Source: Catenulispora acidiphila DSM 44928
GTDB lineage: Bacteria; Actinomycetota; Actinomycetes; Streptomycetales; Catenulisporaceae
Direction of reading: 5' to 3'
Assembly: GCF_000024025.1 (NCBI RefSeq)
Contig: NC_013131.1
Span: 744,001 to 808,000, forward strand
DNA: 64,000 bases
The notes beneath the pieces were generated by a model. That model had not been told where the DNA came from. It searched no databases and was given only the letters and a program-made list of their open reading frames with translations. A program made the position numbers and the translations under genes. Positions within the stretch are counted from its first letter, which is position 1. Each line of letters starts with the position of its first letter. Below are positions 16,828-26,036 of this stretch, piece after piece.

Positions 16828-18150
16828 TTACTTGGCGCAGGTGACCGAGGAGATCTTCAGCGTCTTCGTGTCGAGGGTGACGGTGAACGTGCTCAGTTCC
16901 TGACCGGGGTTGCCCGGGTGCCAATCGGGCCAGGTCGCCATGCTCACCGTCGTCTGGGAGCCGGAGGTGGTCGGCGTCGTGTCCTCTGTCTGCTGGACCG
17001 AGCCCGGAAGGGTCTTCGCGCACAGCAGAGGCACGGCACCGCTGTTTCCCCAGGCCGCGGTGAAGGCGGCGTCGGAGACGAAGTACGGCTGGATGGCAGC
17101 CTTGGGGTCCACACCGAGCGAGGCTTGTTCGGCGGCCCGGCGGTAGTAGTCCAGCAGATTCGCCGCGTACTGTCCCGGTTGTGCGGGGTCGGCCACCGGC
17201 GGGTTCGCCTGGCAGGTGATGCGGGAGATCTTGGCCGAACCGAGGTCGACGGCCATCGACGCGGTGAAGCCGGTCCCGCTGGTCCCGCTTGGGTTGGCAG
17301 GGTCGGCGAGCGTCGTCACGGGTCCGGGTTCGAAATTCCACGCGCTGGAGGCGGAGGTCGTACCGGTCAGGGCGACGATCCAGGAATCGGGGACGTCCTG
17401 CGTGCACGTCAGCGCGTTGTAGTTCATGGCGACGGGACTCCATGCGGCGAACGCCGGAGTGAAGTAGGACTTCGTCTTGTCGTTGAGGACTGATTGGTTC
17501 AAGGAGGCCGTGGCTCCGTAGTACGCCGCGATCGGCGCGATACCCGGGAAGTCCGCCGCCTCCGGTGCGCCGCCACATTTCAGGCCCTTGATGACCCCCG
17601 AGGCCGGGTCCACTGTCACGGTGATCTCGGCGGCACCGGCCTTGGCGCCTTCATAGAGGGTGACGGGCACGGTCGCCGTGCTGCCAGAAGCTCGGACCGC
17701 TCCGATGGCGACGCCGTCGTACTTCGCTATGCCGCAGTTCATCGGGCGCTTCAGCCCGACCGCCGTTCCCGTCCCCCAGACAGCCTTCATCGTCGCCGGA
17801 CTGTCGAAGTCGGCGGCGAGCTCCTTCGAGTCGGGGGTCACCTGAGAGAGATGCGGCGCGGGCGCGGTGAAGCCCTGCCCGAACACCGCCGCCACCTTGT
17901 CGCGCATCGTCTCGAGCCGCGCGGCGGCAGCGCTGTCCGCCGCGTCCGAGGAGTCCGACGCGCCGGCCGCGGTCGACGGCGCCTCCGACGCGGTGCTCGC
18001 GGCGGTGCTCGGCGCGGTCACGCTCGCCGACGTGCCGCCCGCGGTCGGCGTGCCATCCGTCGCCCCCTTCGACGTGCTGCTGCTGCAAGCAGCCAGACTC
18101 GCGACCAACGACGCGGCGACCGCGGCTGTGGCGATGCGTGAGCGCATCAT
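16828..18150 (-). CDS. Lipoprotein, Thr/Ser/Ala-rich N-terminus
   Basis: Protein of 440 residues. Lipobox SLVASLAACSSS marks Cys near residue 21 as lipidated. A low-complexity linker runs to about residue 85, followed by two similar modules of roughly 170 residues, each with a KFDG/PYF-type segment, a Cys pair (GLKCGG; TCTQDVP; RITCQANP; LLCAKTLP; VTCAK) and a VDLGSAKI/TLDTKTLKI strand. The internal repetition suggests a duplicated cell-surface domain. I do not recognise the family. ATG 18150 follows AGAGGAACG; a second ATG directly follows. Confidence 0.82.
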   Translation of the reverse strand: MMRSRIATAAVAASLVASLAACSSSTSKGATDGTPTAGGTSASVTAPSTAASTASEAPSTAAGASDSSDAADSAAAARLETMRDKVAAVFGQGFTAPAPHLSQVTPDSKELAADFDSPATMKAVWGTGTAVGLKRPMNCGIAKYDGVAIGAVRASGSTATVPVTLYEGAKAGAAEITVTVDPASGVIKGLKCGGAPEAADFPGIAPIAAYYGATASLNQSVLNDKTKSYFTPAFAAWSPVAMNYNALTCTQDVPDSWIVALTGTTSASSAWNFEPGPVTTLADPANPSGTSGTGFTASMAVDLGSAKISRITCQANPPVADPAQPGQYAANLLDYYRRAAEQASLGVDPKAAIQPYFVSDAAFTAAWGNSGAVPLLCAKTLPGSVQQTEDTTPTTSGSQTTVSMATWPDWHPGNPGQELSTFTVTLDTKTLKISSVTCAK

Positions 18151-18250
18151 CGTTCCTCTCCCCAACGAACAAGCTGTCACCTGCATGACGCCCGGTGGTT
18201 GGGAAGGTTGCCTGATCTAGACCTCAGACTTCAAATCCAGGCCTCAGGCC

Positions 18251-18499
18251 TCAGGCCTCGAGCGGAACCTCGTAGATCTCGTCGGCCGGATGCCCCGCCC
18301 GCTCGTGGATCCGCTGCACGGCCTCCCGCGAGGGACCGTCCGCGAGGCAGAAGACGTGACCGGAATCGGGATCGGCCCACGCGCGCTGGAAGTGCACGTT
18401 CTCCTCGGCCTGAATGGCGAGGTCCGCCTGATGCGCGGCCTCGAGCTGCTCCGCGGTGACTCCTGTCATCCCGCGGTGGACATCCATGAACATCGGCAT
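18251..18499 (-). CDS. SCO4226-like nickel-binding / DUF4242 protein
   Basis: Protein of 82 residues beginning MPMFMDVHRGMTGVTAEQL and ending HPADEIYEVPLEA, which matches the SCO4226/DUF4242 family of small ferredoxin-like-fold proteins; the Streptomyces member binds nickel. HxR/HQAD/ENVHF supply His residues for a metal site. ATG 18499 has AGGAGG nine bases upstream; the longer ORF to 18670 lacks support. It is divergent from the small membrane protein gene. Confidence 0.88.
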   Translation of the reverse strand: MPMFMDVHRGMTGVTAEQLEAAHQADLAIQAEENVHFQRAWADPDSGHVFCLADGPSREAVQRIHERAGHPADEIYEVPLEA

Positions 18500-18653
18500 C
18501 TCGAACGACCTCCTGACGAAGTCCAAACCGTGCCACCCACCATCATCCGGCCTGATCCCGGGCCTGTCCTGCCGGAGCTGCCCCGGCGTGCGGTGTCCGT
18601 AAAGGTCAGTATTGTCCTGTTCAGGTAATACGACCGGGACACGGGAGGCGTCG

Positions 18654-19031
18654 ATGGGTTCGCTGCTCACGGGAGTGCCGATCGGCCTGCGCCTCCCGGC
18701 GGGTCTGGGCGGTGACGCCGCGCCCTACGTTCCCAGCGCGCCGGTGCAGATAGGCACGTCAGGGCAGCACCGCGGGGTCGGCGAGGCCGGTTCCTGGCAG
18801 GCGCTGCTCGTGATGTTCGCGGTGGTGCTGATCCTGGGTACCGCGGTGCTGATGTTCGCCGTGCGGCAGCGGACGCGGGTGTTGCGGCGGCGGCGGGTAC
18901 GTCGGATGGGTGAAGCCGCTGCTCTGATGGCGGCGATGGCTGAGGGGGACTCCCACCACCCTCACCCAGCCCGCGCCACCGCGCACCACACCCGCCACAC
19001 CGGGCCGCCCAGTCCCGAGCGCGTAACCTAA
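18654..19031 (+). CDS. Small membrane protein
   Basis: Protein of 125 residues: a 50-residue outer part, one membrane helix at about residues 52-70 (LLVMFAVVLILGTAVLMFAV), then a basic stretch RQRTRVLRRRRVRR (positive-inside) and a His/Pro-rich tail. No family recognised. ATG 18654 follows GGGAGG. Only 4 bp separate its stop from the cystathionine gamma-synthase gene, so the two are probably co-transcribed. Confidence 0.72.
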   Translation: MGSLLTGVPIGLRLPAGLGGDAAPYVPSAPVQIGTSGQHRGVGEAGSWQALLVMFAVVLILGTAVLMFAVRQRTRVLRRRRVRRMGEAAALMAAMAEGDSHHPHPARATAHHTRHTGPPSPERVT

Positions 19032-19035
19032 GCCC

Positions 19036-20199
19036 ATGTCCGCATCTGACGCCCACGCCAACGCCGCCTTCGAGACCCTGGCCATCCATGCCGGCCAGGA
19101 CCCGGACCCGCTGACCGGCGCCGTCGTCCCCCCGATCTACCAGGTCTCCACCTACAAACAGGATGGAGTCGGCGGCCTGCGGGGCGGCTACGAGTACTCA
19201 CGCAGCGCCAATCCGACCCGCAAGGCGCTGGAAGACTGTCTGGCCGCCATCGAGGGCGGCCGTGTCGGCCTCGCCTTCGCCTCGGGTCTGGCCGCTGAGG
19301 ACTGCCTGCTGCGGACCGTGTGTGTGCCCGGCGACCACGTCGTCATCCCGGCCGACGCCTACGGCGGCACCTTCCGCCTGTTCTCCAAGGTCCTGTCGCG
19401 GTGGGGTCTGGGCTGGACCGCCGCCAACATGGCGGACCCGGCTGCCGTGCGGGCCGCCGTCGTGCCGGGCAAGACCAAGGCGATCTGGGTCGAGACCCCC
19501 TCCAACCCGCTGTTGGGCGTCGCGGACATCGCCGCGCTGGCCGGGGTCGCGCACGAGACCGGCTCGCTGCTGGTCGTCGACAACACGTTCGCCACGCCCT
19601 ACCTGCAGCAGCCGCTGGCGCTCGGCGCCGACGTGATCGTGCACTCCACCACCAAGTACATGGGCGGCCACTCCGACGTGGTCGGCGGCGCCCTGGTGGT
19701 GTCCGACGAGGAACTCGGCGCGGAGCTGACCTACCACCAGAACGCGATGGGCGCCGTCGCCGGCCCGTTCGACGCCTGGCTGGTGCTGCGCGGCATCAAG
19801 ACCCTGGCGGTGCGCATGGACCGGCACTGCTCCAACGCGCAGCGCATCGCCGAGGCGCTGGCCGCGCACCCGAAGGTCACCGCCGTCCACTACCCGGGCC
19901 TGCCCGACGACCCCGGCCACGAGGTCGCCGCCAAGCAGATGGCCGGTTTCGGCGGGATGGTCTCCTTCCGGGTGGCCGGCGGCGAGCAGGAGGCGGTCGA
20001 CGTGTGCGGCCGCACCGAGCTGTTCATCCTCGGCGAGTCGCTCGGCGGCGTCGAGTCGCTGATCGAGCACCCCGGCCGGATGACCCACGCCAGCGCCGCC
20101 GGCTCGCCGCTGGAGGTCCCGGACGACCTCATCCGGCTCTCGGTCGGCATCGAGTCGATCGACGACCTGCTGGCCGACCTCCTGCGGGCGCTGGGCTGA
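19036..20199 (+). CDS. metB: Cystathionine gamma-synthase
   Basis: Protein of 387 residues of the Cys/Met-metabolism PLP family. The N-terminus reads ETLAIHAGQDPDPLTGAVV; YEYSRSANPTRKALE and FASGLAAE are typical; the PLP Lys is in HSTTKYMGGHSDVVGG. It joins cysteine with an activated homoserine to give cystathionine. Some members act as gamma-lyases, and sequence by eye cannot exclude that. A perfect hairpin terminator follows at 20255. Gene order metB ... ilvA ... greA-mca resembles what I recall from Streptomyces. Confidence 0.91.
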   Translation: MSASDAHANAAFETLAIHAGQDPDPLTGAVVPPIYQVSTYKQDGVGGLRGGYEYSRSANPTRKALEDCLAAIEGGRVGLAFASGLAAEDCLLRTVCVPGDHVVIPADAYGGTFRLFSKVLSRWGLGWTAANMADPAAVRAAVVPGKTKAIWVETPSNPLLGVADIAALAGVAHETGSLLVVDNTFATPYLQQPLALGADVIVHSTTKYMGGHSDVVGGALVVSDEELGAELTYHQNAMGAVAGPFDAWLVLRGIKTLAVRMDRHCSNAQRIAEALAAHPKVTAVHYPGLPDDPGHEVAAKQMAGFGGMVSFRVAGGEQEAVDVCGRTELFILGESLGGVESLIEHPGRMTHASAAGSPLEVPDDLIRLSVGIESIDDLLADLLRALG

Positions 20200-20254
20200 C
20201 CTTGTCAGCACGCCTCCGAACGACCGCCTGACCCGGCGGGATTCGGCACCGATC

Positions 20255-20282
20255 AAGGGCCACTCACAGCTGAGTGGCCCTT
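20255..20282. terminator. Hairpin terminator after metB
   Basis: AAGGGCCACTCA-CAGC-TGAGTGGCCCTT, a perfect 12-bp stem followed by TGTCG. It separates metB from the EamA transporter gene. Confidence 0.85.
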
Positions 20283-20347
20283 GTCGCTGACACCCGGAAT
20301 CCCGCAGGCTGGCACCGCAACGTCAGGGTCGTGGAGGGATCAGGGGT

Positions 20348-21313
20348 ATGACGATCGCCGCCGAAGAAGGACAACGCGGGCCCACGGTGCCGGACGGCGC
20401 GGCCGATGCCCCCGAACGGCCCGCCGCGCAGCAGATGACGACCACGGCGTGGGTCGCCCTCGGCGCGGTCTACTTCGTCTGGGGCTCCACCTACCTCGCG
20501 ATCCGCTACGCCATCGAGTCCATCCCGCCGCTGTCGTCCGCGGCGCTGCGGTTCACCCTCGCCGGCTTGGTGCTCCTCACCTTCCTCGCGATTCGTCGCG
20601 GGCCCTCGGCGCTGCGCGTCACGCGAGGCCAGCTCGCCTCGGCCGCACTGATCGGCACGCTGCTGCTGCTCGGCGGGAACGGCTTCGTGGTCTTGTCCGA
20701 GCAGTACATCCCGTCTGGGACGTCCGCGCTCCTGGTCGCGTCCGTGCCGTTGTGGATCGTGGTTTGGCGTGCGGTGGCGAAGGATCGGCCGACCGTGAAG
20801 ACGCTGGTCGGCGTGCTCATCGGCTTCGCCGGACTCGTGGTGCTGATGCGGCCCGGTGGCGGCGGTGCGCACAACTACGTGCTGGGCGTTGTGCTCGTGC
20901 TGATCGCCTCTGTCAGTTGGGCGTTCGGGTCGGTGGCGTCCAAGGCGTGGCTGACGCCGCCGAAGGACGTGTTCGTGGCGTCGGCGTACCAGATGGTGTT
21001 CGGCGGCATCGGCTGCGCGATCGCGGCGGCGCTGCACGGCGAGCACTTCGACCCCGGCGCGATCACCGGCACGTCGGTGTGGGCGACGCTTTATCTCGTC
21101 GGCGCGGGATCACTTGTGGCGTTCTCGTCCTATGTGTGGCTGTTGAAGAACGCGCCGATTTCCACTGTCGCAACATACGCATATGTGAACCCTGTTGTAG
21201 CCGTCGCACTCGGGGCCCTCTTCCTGAGCGAGACCATCACCACAGCGGTGGTTGTCGGAGGCTTGATCGTGGTGCTCGGAGTGGCCGTCGTGATAGCGAC
21301 GGAGCGCAGGTGA
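20348..21313 (+). CDS. EamA/DMT-family transporter
   Basis: Protein of 321 residues with ten predicted membrane helices arranged as two EamA repeats. The first begins WVALGAVYFVWGSTYLAIRY after a 35-residue cytosolic tail; the second begins LGVVLVLIASVSWAFGSVAS. Likely an exporter of amino acids or other small metabolites; substrate unknown. ATG 20348 follows GGAGGGATCAGGGGT. It stands between two terminator-like boundaries and looks monocistronic. Confidence 0.9.
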   Translation: MTIAAEEGQRGPTVPDGAADAPERPAAQQMTTTAWVALGAVYFVWGSTYLAIRYAIESIPPLSSAALRFTLAGLVLLTFLAIRRGPSALRVTRGQLASAALIGTLLLLGGNGFVVLSEQYIPSGTSALLVASVPLWIVVWRAVAKDRPTVKTLVGVLIGFAGLVVLMRPGGGGAHNYVLGVVLVLIASVSWAFGSVASKAWLTPPKDVFVASAYQMVFGGIGCAIAAALHGEHFDPGAITGTSVWATLYLVGAGSLVAFSSYVWLLKNAPISTVATYAYVNPVVAVALGALFLSETITTAVVVGGLIVVLGVAVVIATERR

Positions 21314-21379
21314 GAGACGGTCTGGTGAACGCTCGGGGCGACTAGACGAAAATACGCTTCGGGGGACTGTCCGCTCGCT

Positions 21380-24300
21380 GTGCAAGGGGTCGAACTCTGT
21401 GCACAATTAGCCGCCGTGGCAGGAATATCGGGAGTCTCCGCGGGCATCGTCCTCGCTGGTCGCTACACCTTGTCCCGGCGCCTGTGGCACCGCGGAATAG
21501 GCGAGCTCTGGCTCGCTTCCGACTCGGTGCGGCGGCGCCGCGTCTGGATCCAGATCTCGGCTTCGGGCGGGCTGGAGAACGCCGTCGCGGCGCTGCGGCA
21601 CGTCGACCATCCGTCGATCGCGATCGTGCGCGAGGCGGGGCAGAAGCGCATCGCGCACGAGGACCGCGTGGTCACCGACCACGACAACCACTCCCACAAA
21701 CTGATCCACAAGAGCGACAGCTACATCGAGTTCGCGGTCTACGACCAGGACAAGGGCTCCTCGCTCACCGCACGCCTGATGAAGGGCGCGCTGACCTCCG
21801 CGGAGATCAGCGTCCTGGCGCTGAACGTCGCCGAGGTCTTCGAGGGCGTCCACGCCGCCGGGCTCGTCCACGGCTGGCTCCACACCGACTCGCTGTGGTT
21901 CGGCGGCAAGCGCGACATCTTCCTGGACTTGGCGCTGGGCCTCGCCTTCGACGGCGAGGCGGCGTCGGCGGCGGTCGCCGCGGAGGCCTCGAGCGGATTC
22001 CTGACGTCGGCGCGGTTCGCCGGCGCGGCGGCTACTGCTGCGGATGACGTGTACGGGCTGGCGTGGCTGCTCTATGTCGGAGTCTTCGGCTGGGGGATCG
22101 TCCGCGAGGACATGGAGCGTGCGCGCGGTGAGGCTGCGCTGCATGGCGGCGAGCATGGGCATGCGCACGGGCACGGGCACGGTGAGCAGGGCCTGGAATT
22201 GGCTGCCGGAGCGGGCCTCGTCGTCGCTGGTGCGGCCTCCGCCTCGGCGTACGACATGTCGGTCCTGCTGGCGTACCGGCGCGAAATCGCTATCGCGCGC
22301 CTGACGGAGTACTTCGGCGACGGCTCGGTGTTGACGGAGGCCTTCACGGCGAGCCTGTCGGACGAGGCGGGCACGCGGCCGTCGATGGCCGAGGTGGTCG
22401 AGGCACTGCGCGCGCAGCCCGTCGCGGAACTGGCGCAGCCGGCGATCGTGGTCGAGCGCGCGATGGCAGCCGAGGCGGCACTGGCACTGGCTGCGGAAGC
22501 GGCCGCGGCACGGTCGGAATCGCTCGGCTCCAGCGTCGAGGACGCGGACTCGGGCGCGTGGACCCCCTCGGTGAGCCCGACGGCCGGCGCCGCACGCAAG
22601 GGCACGATCTCGCTCGCCGAGGCAGAGGCCGCAACGGCAGCCGCAGTAGCGATGGCCCTCGCGGAAGCCGAAACGGCCCACACGCAGGTGACCGACGAGG
22701 CGATCTCGACGGCGTCAGCAGCCGCGATCGCGACCGCCCTCGCCGAAGCGGAGGAACGGCACGCGGCGGAGCGTGAGGCAGCAGTCGCCACCGCCCTCGC
22801 CGACCAGCAGTCCGCGACGGCAGAGCTGACCGAAGCAGCCATCGCAGCAGCCGTGGCCCAGGCAATCGCCGAACTCGAAGCCGCCCACGCCGCATCAAAC
22901 GAGCAAGCACTCACCGCAGCATCCGAAGCAGCCGTAGCGGCAGCCCTGGCCGAAGCAGAAACAGCGCACCACACAGAACTCGAGGCCGCCGAAGCACGCC
23001 ACGCCGCAGCCCTCGCCTCAACCCGCACCGAGCACGCCACAGCCGGCGCCGCAACCGCCCTGGCCATCGCCGAAACCGAGAAACGACACCGCGCAGAACT
23101 GGCGGCCCTCGAAGAGCGGCACACCACGGAGTCGCTGTCGATACGCGCCGAAAGCCACACCGAGGCCGACGAAGTCGCCATGGCCGCAGCCGTCGCAGCC
23201 GCAGTAGCCGAGGTTGAGGAACGCTACCGCAGCGAGCTCGAGACCGCCGAAGCCGGCCAGGCAGCGGCACTCGAAGGCGCAATCGCCGCGGCACTCGCCG
23301 AGGCAGCCATCGCGCACGCAGCGGAGGTCGAGGCCGCGCGAGCTGAGGCCGCGGAGGCCGCCGAGTCGAATCAGGCAGCGGCGATCGAGGCGGCGAGCGC
23401 TGTCGCGGTGACGGCGGCGCTTGCTGAAGCGGCGGTTGCACACGCGGAAGAGGTTGAGGCGGCTCGGGCTGAGGCGAAGGCTGCTGCCGAGTCGGACCAG
23501 GCTGCGGCGATCGAGGCTGCCAGTGCTATCGCGGTGACGGCGGCGCTTGCTGAAGCGGCGGTTGCACACGCGGAAGAGGTTGAGGCGGCTCGGGCTGAGG
23601 CGAGGGCTGCTGCCGAGTCGGACCAGGCTGCGGCGATCGAGGCTGCCAGTGCTATCGCGGTGACGGCGGCGCTCGCTGAAGTGGCCGTCGCACACGCGGA
23701 AGAGGTTGAGGCGGCTCGGGCTGAAGCGAGGGCTGCTGCCGAGTCGAACCAGGCCGCTGCGATCGAGGCTGCTAGCGCTGTGGCGGTGACGGCGGCGCTT
23801 GCTGAGGCGGCTGCTGCGCATGCCGAGGAGGTTGAGGCGGCTCGGGCTGAGGCCAGGGCTGCGGCTGAGGAGAACCAGGCCGCTGCGATCGAGGCCGCGA
23901 GTGCTATCGCGGTCACGGCGGCGCTTGCTGAGATGGCGGCCAGTGCTGAGACGCAGCAGTTGCCTGCTCAGAGGACTGGAGGGGCTGCTGTCGCGACCGG
24001 TGCTGTTGCGGGTGGTGCGGCTGGCTTGCTGATCGGTGCGGAGCTGGTTGGTTCCGAGAGTGCGGCGGCGAGCGGCGGTATCGCTTCGGCTGGTGTGGCA
24101 ACAGGTTCTGCAGGCGGCACAACAGCTGCGGCGGCAACAGGTTCGGTGACCGCTGGTATGGCAGCCGGCGGCAGCTCCGGCGGCGCCGCATCTGGCGGAC
24201 ATGCCGCTGCCGCGTCTCCGAAGCCGCGTCCCTGGGCTCTGGCATCCGGCGGTGTTCTGCTGGGCGTCGTGCTGGGCATTGGCATTGGTTATGCCGTCCA

Positions 24301-24877
24301 CGGACATGGCTCCTCGACCACCGCGAGCCCGTCGGTGAACACGACCACCACCGTCATAGCCGGCAGCACCTCGCTGCCCACCGGTGCGAGTGCCAGAGCC
24401 ACCGCGAGCGCCACCGACACCGCGTCCACCGCCGGTGCACCCAGCAGCAGCGGTGCCGCCGTGCCATCCGGTCCGAGCGGCAGCGCCTCGTCCGTGCCCT
24501 CCGTCGGCGCGTCCACTCCCGGCTCCGGTACCAGCTCGACCGCCGCCGGTGGCGCGCCCAGCGCACCGAACTCAGCACCCAACACCGCCCCCACCAACGG
24601 CGCGCCGTCCACGGTGCCTACGAGTCCGCAGCAGTCGGTCACCCAGATCACCACGATCGTCACCACCCAGGTGACCGAGACCCGCACGAAGAACACCCTC
24701 ATCACCATCGTCAACCAGCTGCGGGGCTCTGTGGTGGGCTCCAATGGCTACAACGAGGCGCTGGCTTCGCTCACGCATACCATCACCTCGCTGGAGAATC
24801 AGGGGTCGATCAGTCACTCGACCGCGGTGGCGCTGCGGCAGCAGGTCACGTATCTGCAGGGCTTCTCTGGAAGCTGA
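21380..24877 (+). CDS. Pseudokinase-like, alanine-repeat coiled-coil membrane protein
   Basis: Protein of 1165 residues. Residues about 25-345 resemble a Ser/Thr kinase: AGRYTLSRRLWHRGIGELWLA, VHAAGLVHGWLHTDSLWF at the HRD loop, DDVYGLAWLLYVGVFGWG, and GTRPSMAEVVEAL. The HRD Asp and the DFG motif are missing, so it is probably inactive. A His-rich loop is inserted near residue 255. Residues 400-855 are Ala/Glu-rich helical repeats, the last part with a 42-residue period. One membrane helix (about 950-973), a Ser/Thr/Gly linker and a 70-residue helical C-terminal domain follow, so the tail faces outward. GTG 21380 includes a TTA at codon 10; GTG 21416 is an alternative without it. Confidence 0.82.
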   Translation: MQGVELCAQLAAVAGISGVSAGIVLAGRYTLSRRLWHRGIGELWLASDSVRRRRVWIQISASGGLENAVAALRHVDHPSIAIVREAGQKRIAHEDRVVTDHDNHSHKLIHKSDSYIEFAVYDQDKGSSLTARLMKGALTSAEISVLALNVAEVFEGVHAAGLVHGWLHTDSLWFGGKRDIFLDLALGLAFDGEAASAAVAAEASSGFLTSARFAGAAATAADDVYGLAWLLYVGVFGWGIVREDMERARGEAALHGGEHGHAHGHGHGEQGLELAAGAGLVVAGAASASAYDMSVLLAYRREIAIARLTEYFGDGSVLTEAFTASLSDEAGTRPSMAEVVEALRAQPVAELAQPAIVVERAMAAEAALALAAEAAAARSESLGSSVEDADSGAWTPSVSPTAGAARKGTISLAEAEAATAAAVAMALAEAETAHTQVTDEAISTASAAAIATALAEAEERHAAEREAAVATALADQQSATAELTEAAIAAAVAQAIAELEAAHAASNEQALTAASEAAVAAALAEAETAHHTELEAAEARHAAALASTRTEHATAGAATALAIAETEKRHRAELAALEERHTTESLSIRAESHTEADEVAMAAAVAAAVAEVEERYRSELETAEAGQAAALEGAIAAALAEAAIAHAAEVEAARAEAAEAAESNQAAAIEAASAVAVTAALAEAAVAHAEEVEAARAEAKAAAESDQAAAIEAASAIAVTAALAEAAVAHAEEVEAARAEARAAAESDQAAAIEAASAIAVTAALAEVAVAHAEEVEAARAEARAAAESNQAAAIEAASAVAVTAALAEAAAAHAEEVEAARAEARAAAEENQAAAIEAASAIAVTAALAEMAASAETQQLPAQRTGGAAVATGAVAGGAAGLLIGAELVGSESAAASGGIASAGVATGSAGGTTAAAATGSVTAGMAAGGSSGGAASGGHAAAASPKPRPWALASGGVLLGVVLGIGIGYAVHGHGSSTTASPSVNTTTTVIAGSTSLPTGASARATASATDTASTAGAPSSSGAAVPSGPSGSASSVPSVGASTPGSGTSSTAAGGAPSAPNSAPNTAPTNGAPSTVPTSPQQSVTQITTIVTTQVTETRTKNTLITIVNQLRGSVVGSNGYNEALASLTHTITSLENQGSISHSTAVALRQQVTYLQGFSGS
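23369..23942. repeat. 126-bp tandem repeat, about 4.6 copies
   Basis: Copies begin at 23369, 23495, 23621, 23747 and 23873, exactly 126 bp apart, the last one partial. They code for the 42-residue Ala/Glu repeat of the pseudokinase protein. Confidence 0.95.
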
Positions 24878-24902
24878 TACAGGACCGCCTAAGGTGTCCA
24901 GC

Positions 24903-25868
24903 ATGAGCGTGACTGACACCTCCGGGGACGGCCCGGTGCTGGCGATCGACGTCGGCGGGACGAAGATGGCGGTCGGGGCGGTCGACGCGCGCGGGGAGGT
25001 TCTGGCCTCCTTTCGGGTGCCGACGCCGGTGGGGGCGGGGGCGGACGGCGAGGTGCTGTACGCCGCGCTGCTCGACGCCGTCGACCAACTGCCCTACGAG
25101 CGCGGCGCGTTTCGGGCGGTGGGGGTCGGGTGCGGGGGTCCGATGCGGTGGCCTGCGGGGGAGGTGTCGCCGTTGAACATCCCCGGGTGGCGCGGGTTTC
25201 CGTTGCGGTGGCGGCTGGAGGCGGACTTCCGGCGGGATGTGCGGCTGCACAATGACGCCATCTGCCTGGCCGCCGCCGAGCACTGGCAGGGTGCCGGGCG
25301 CGGGGTGGCGAACATGCTCGGCATGGTCGTCTCCACTGGCGTCGGGGGCGGCCTGATCCTCGGCGATCGGCTCATCGACGGCGCCAAGGGCAACGCCGGG
25401 CACATCGGGCACGTCATCGTGGACCAGGAAACGCCTTGCGCGTGCGGTGGGACCGGCTGCCTGGAAGCTGTCGCGAGCGGTCCGCGTATGGCCGCGTGGG
25501 CGGCGGCGCAGGGGTGGCGCGTCGGCGAGAAGAGCCGCACCGGCAAGGACCTCACCGACGACGCCCGCGCCGGCGACGGCATCGCCGAGGCCGCCTTCAC
25601 CCGCGCCGGTACCGGGCTCGGCATCGCGATCGCGGGGGCGGCGGCGATGTGCGACCTGGAGTTGGTGACCATCGGCGGCGGCATCGTGCAGGCGGGGGAG
25701 CTCCTCTTCGAGCCCTTGCGCGCCGCGCTCCACCGGCATGCGCGGCTGGACTTCACCAAGAATCTGAAGGTGGTCCCGGCCGATCTGGGGCAGGACGCCG
25801 GACTGGTCGGTGCGGCGGCGCTGATCCTGCGCGGTGACGCCTATTGGTCGGCGGATCGCGTCGACTGA
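24903..25868 (+). CDS. ROK-family sugar kinase
   Basis: Protein of 321 residues. The ATP-binding phosphate loop AIDVGGTKMAVG starts at about residue 14. The ROK zinc motif is HIGHVIVDQETPCACGGTGC, followed by LEAVASG. C-terminal GLVGAAAL closes the nucleotide site. It is probably a glucokinase or N-acetylhexosamine kinase; the substrate cannot be told from sequence. ATG 24903 is chosen because the longer ORF from 24744 overlaps the previous gene. It ends before a tandem repeat and a bidirectional terminator. Confidence 0.9.
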   Translation: MSVTDTSGDGPVLAIDVGGTKMAVGAVDARGEVLASFRVPTPVGAGADGEVLYAALLDAVDQLPYERGAFRAVGVGCGGPMRWPAGEVSPLNIPGWRGFPLRWRLEADFRRDVRLHNDAICLAAAEHWQGAGRGVANMLGMVVSTGVGGGLILGDRLIDGAKGNAGHIGHVIVDQETPCACGGTGCLEAVASGPRMAAWAAAQGWRVGEKSRTGKDLTDDARAGDGIAEAAFTRAGTGLGIAIAGAAAMCDLELVTIGGGIVQAGELLFEPLRAALHRHARLDFTKNLKVVPADLGQDAGLVGAAALILRGDAYWSADRVD

Positions 25869-25916
25869 TCAGCGAACCATTGACTCAGCGAACCATTGAC
25901 TCAGCGAACCATCGAC
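25869..25916. repeat. 16-bp tandem repeat, three copies
   Basis: TCAGCGAACCATTGAC at 25869, 25885 and 25901, the last with one change. It starts right at the stop codon of the ROK gene. Confidence 0.9.
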
Positions 25917-25925
25917 CACAAACAA

Positions 25926-25966
25926 AACGCCGCAGCCGCCCGGGAATCCCGAGCGGCTGCGGCGTT
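25926..25966. terminator. Bidirectional terminator
   Basis: AACGCCGCAGCCGC pairs perfectly with 25953-25966; the loop itself contains CGGGA/TCCCG. It lies between the convergent ROK and MFS genes and has an A-run on the left. Confidence 0.85.
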
Positions 25967-26036
25967 CGTGCCATTGTCTTCTTCAGCAGTGTCCTTAGTT
26001 GTGCGCACTAAATACTGCGCCCAACAAAAGGAACCG

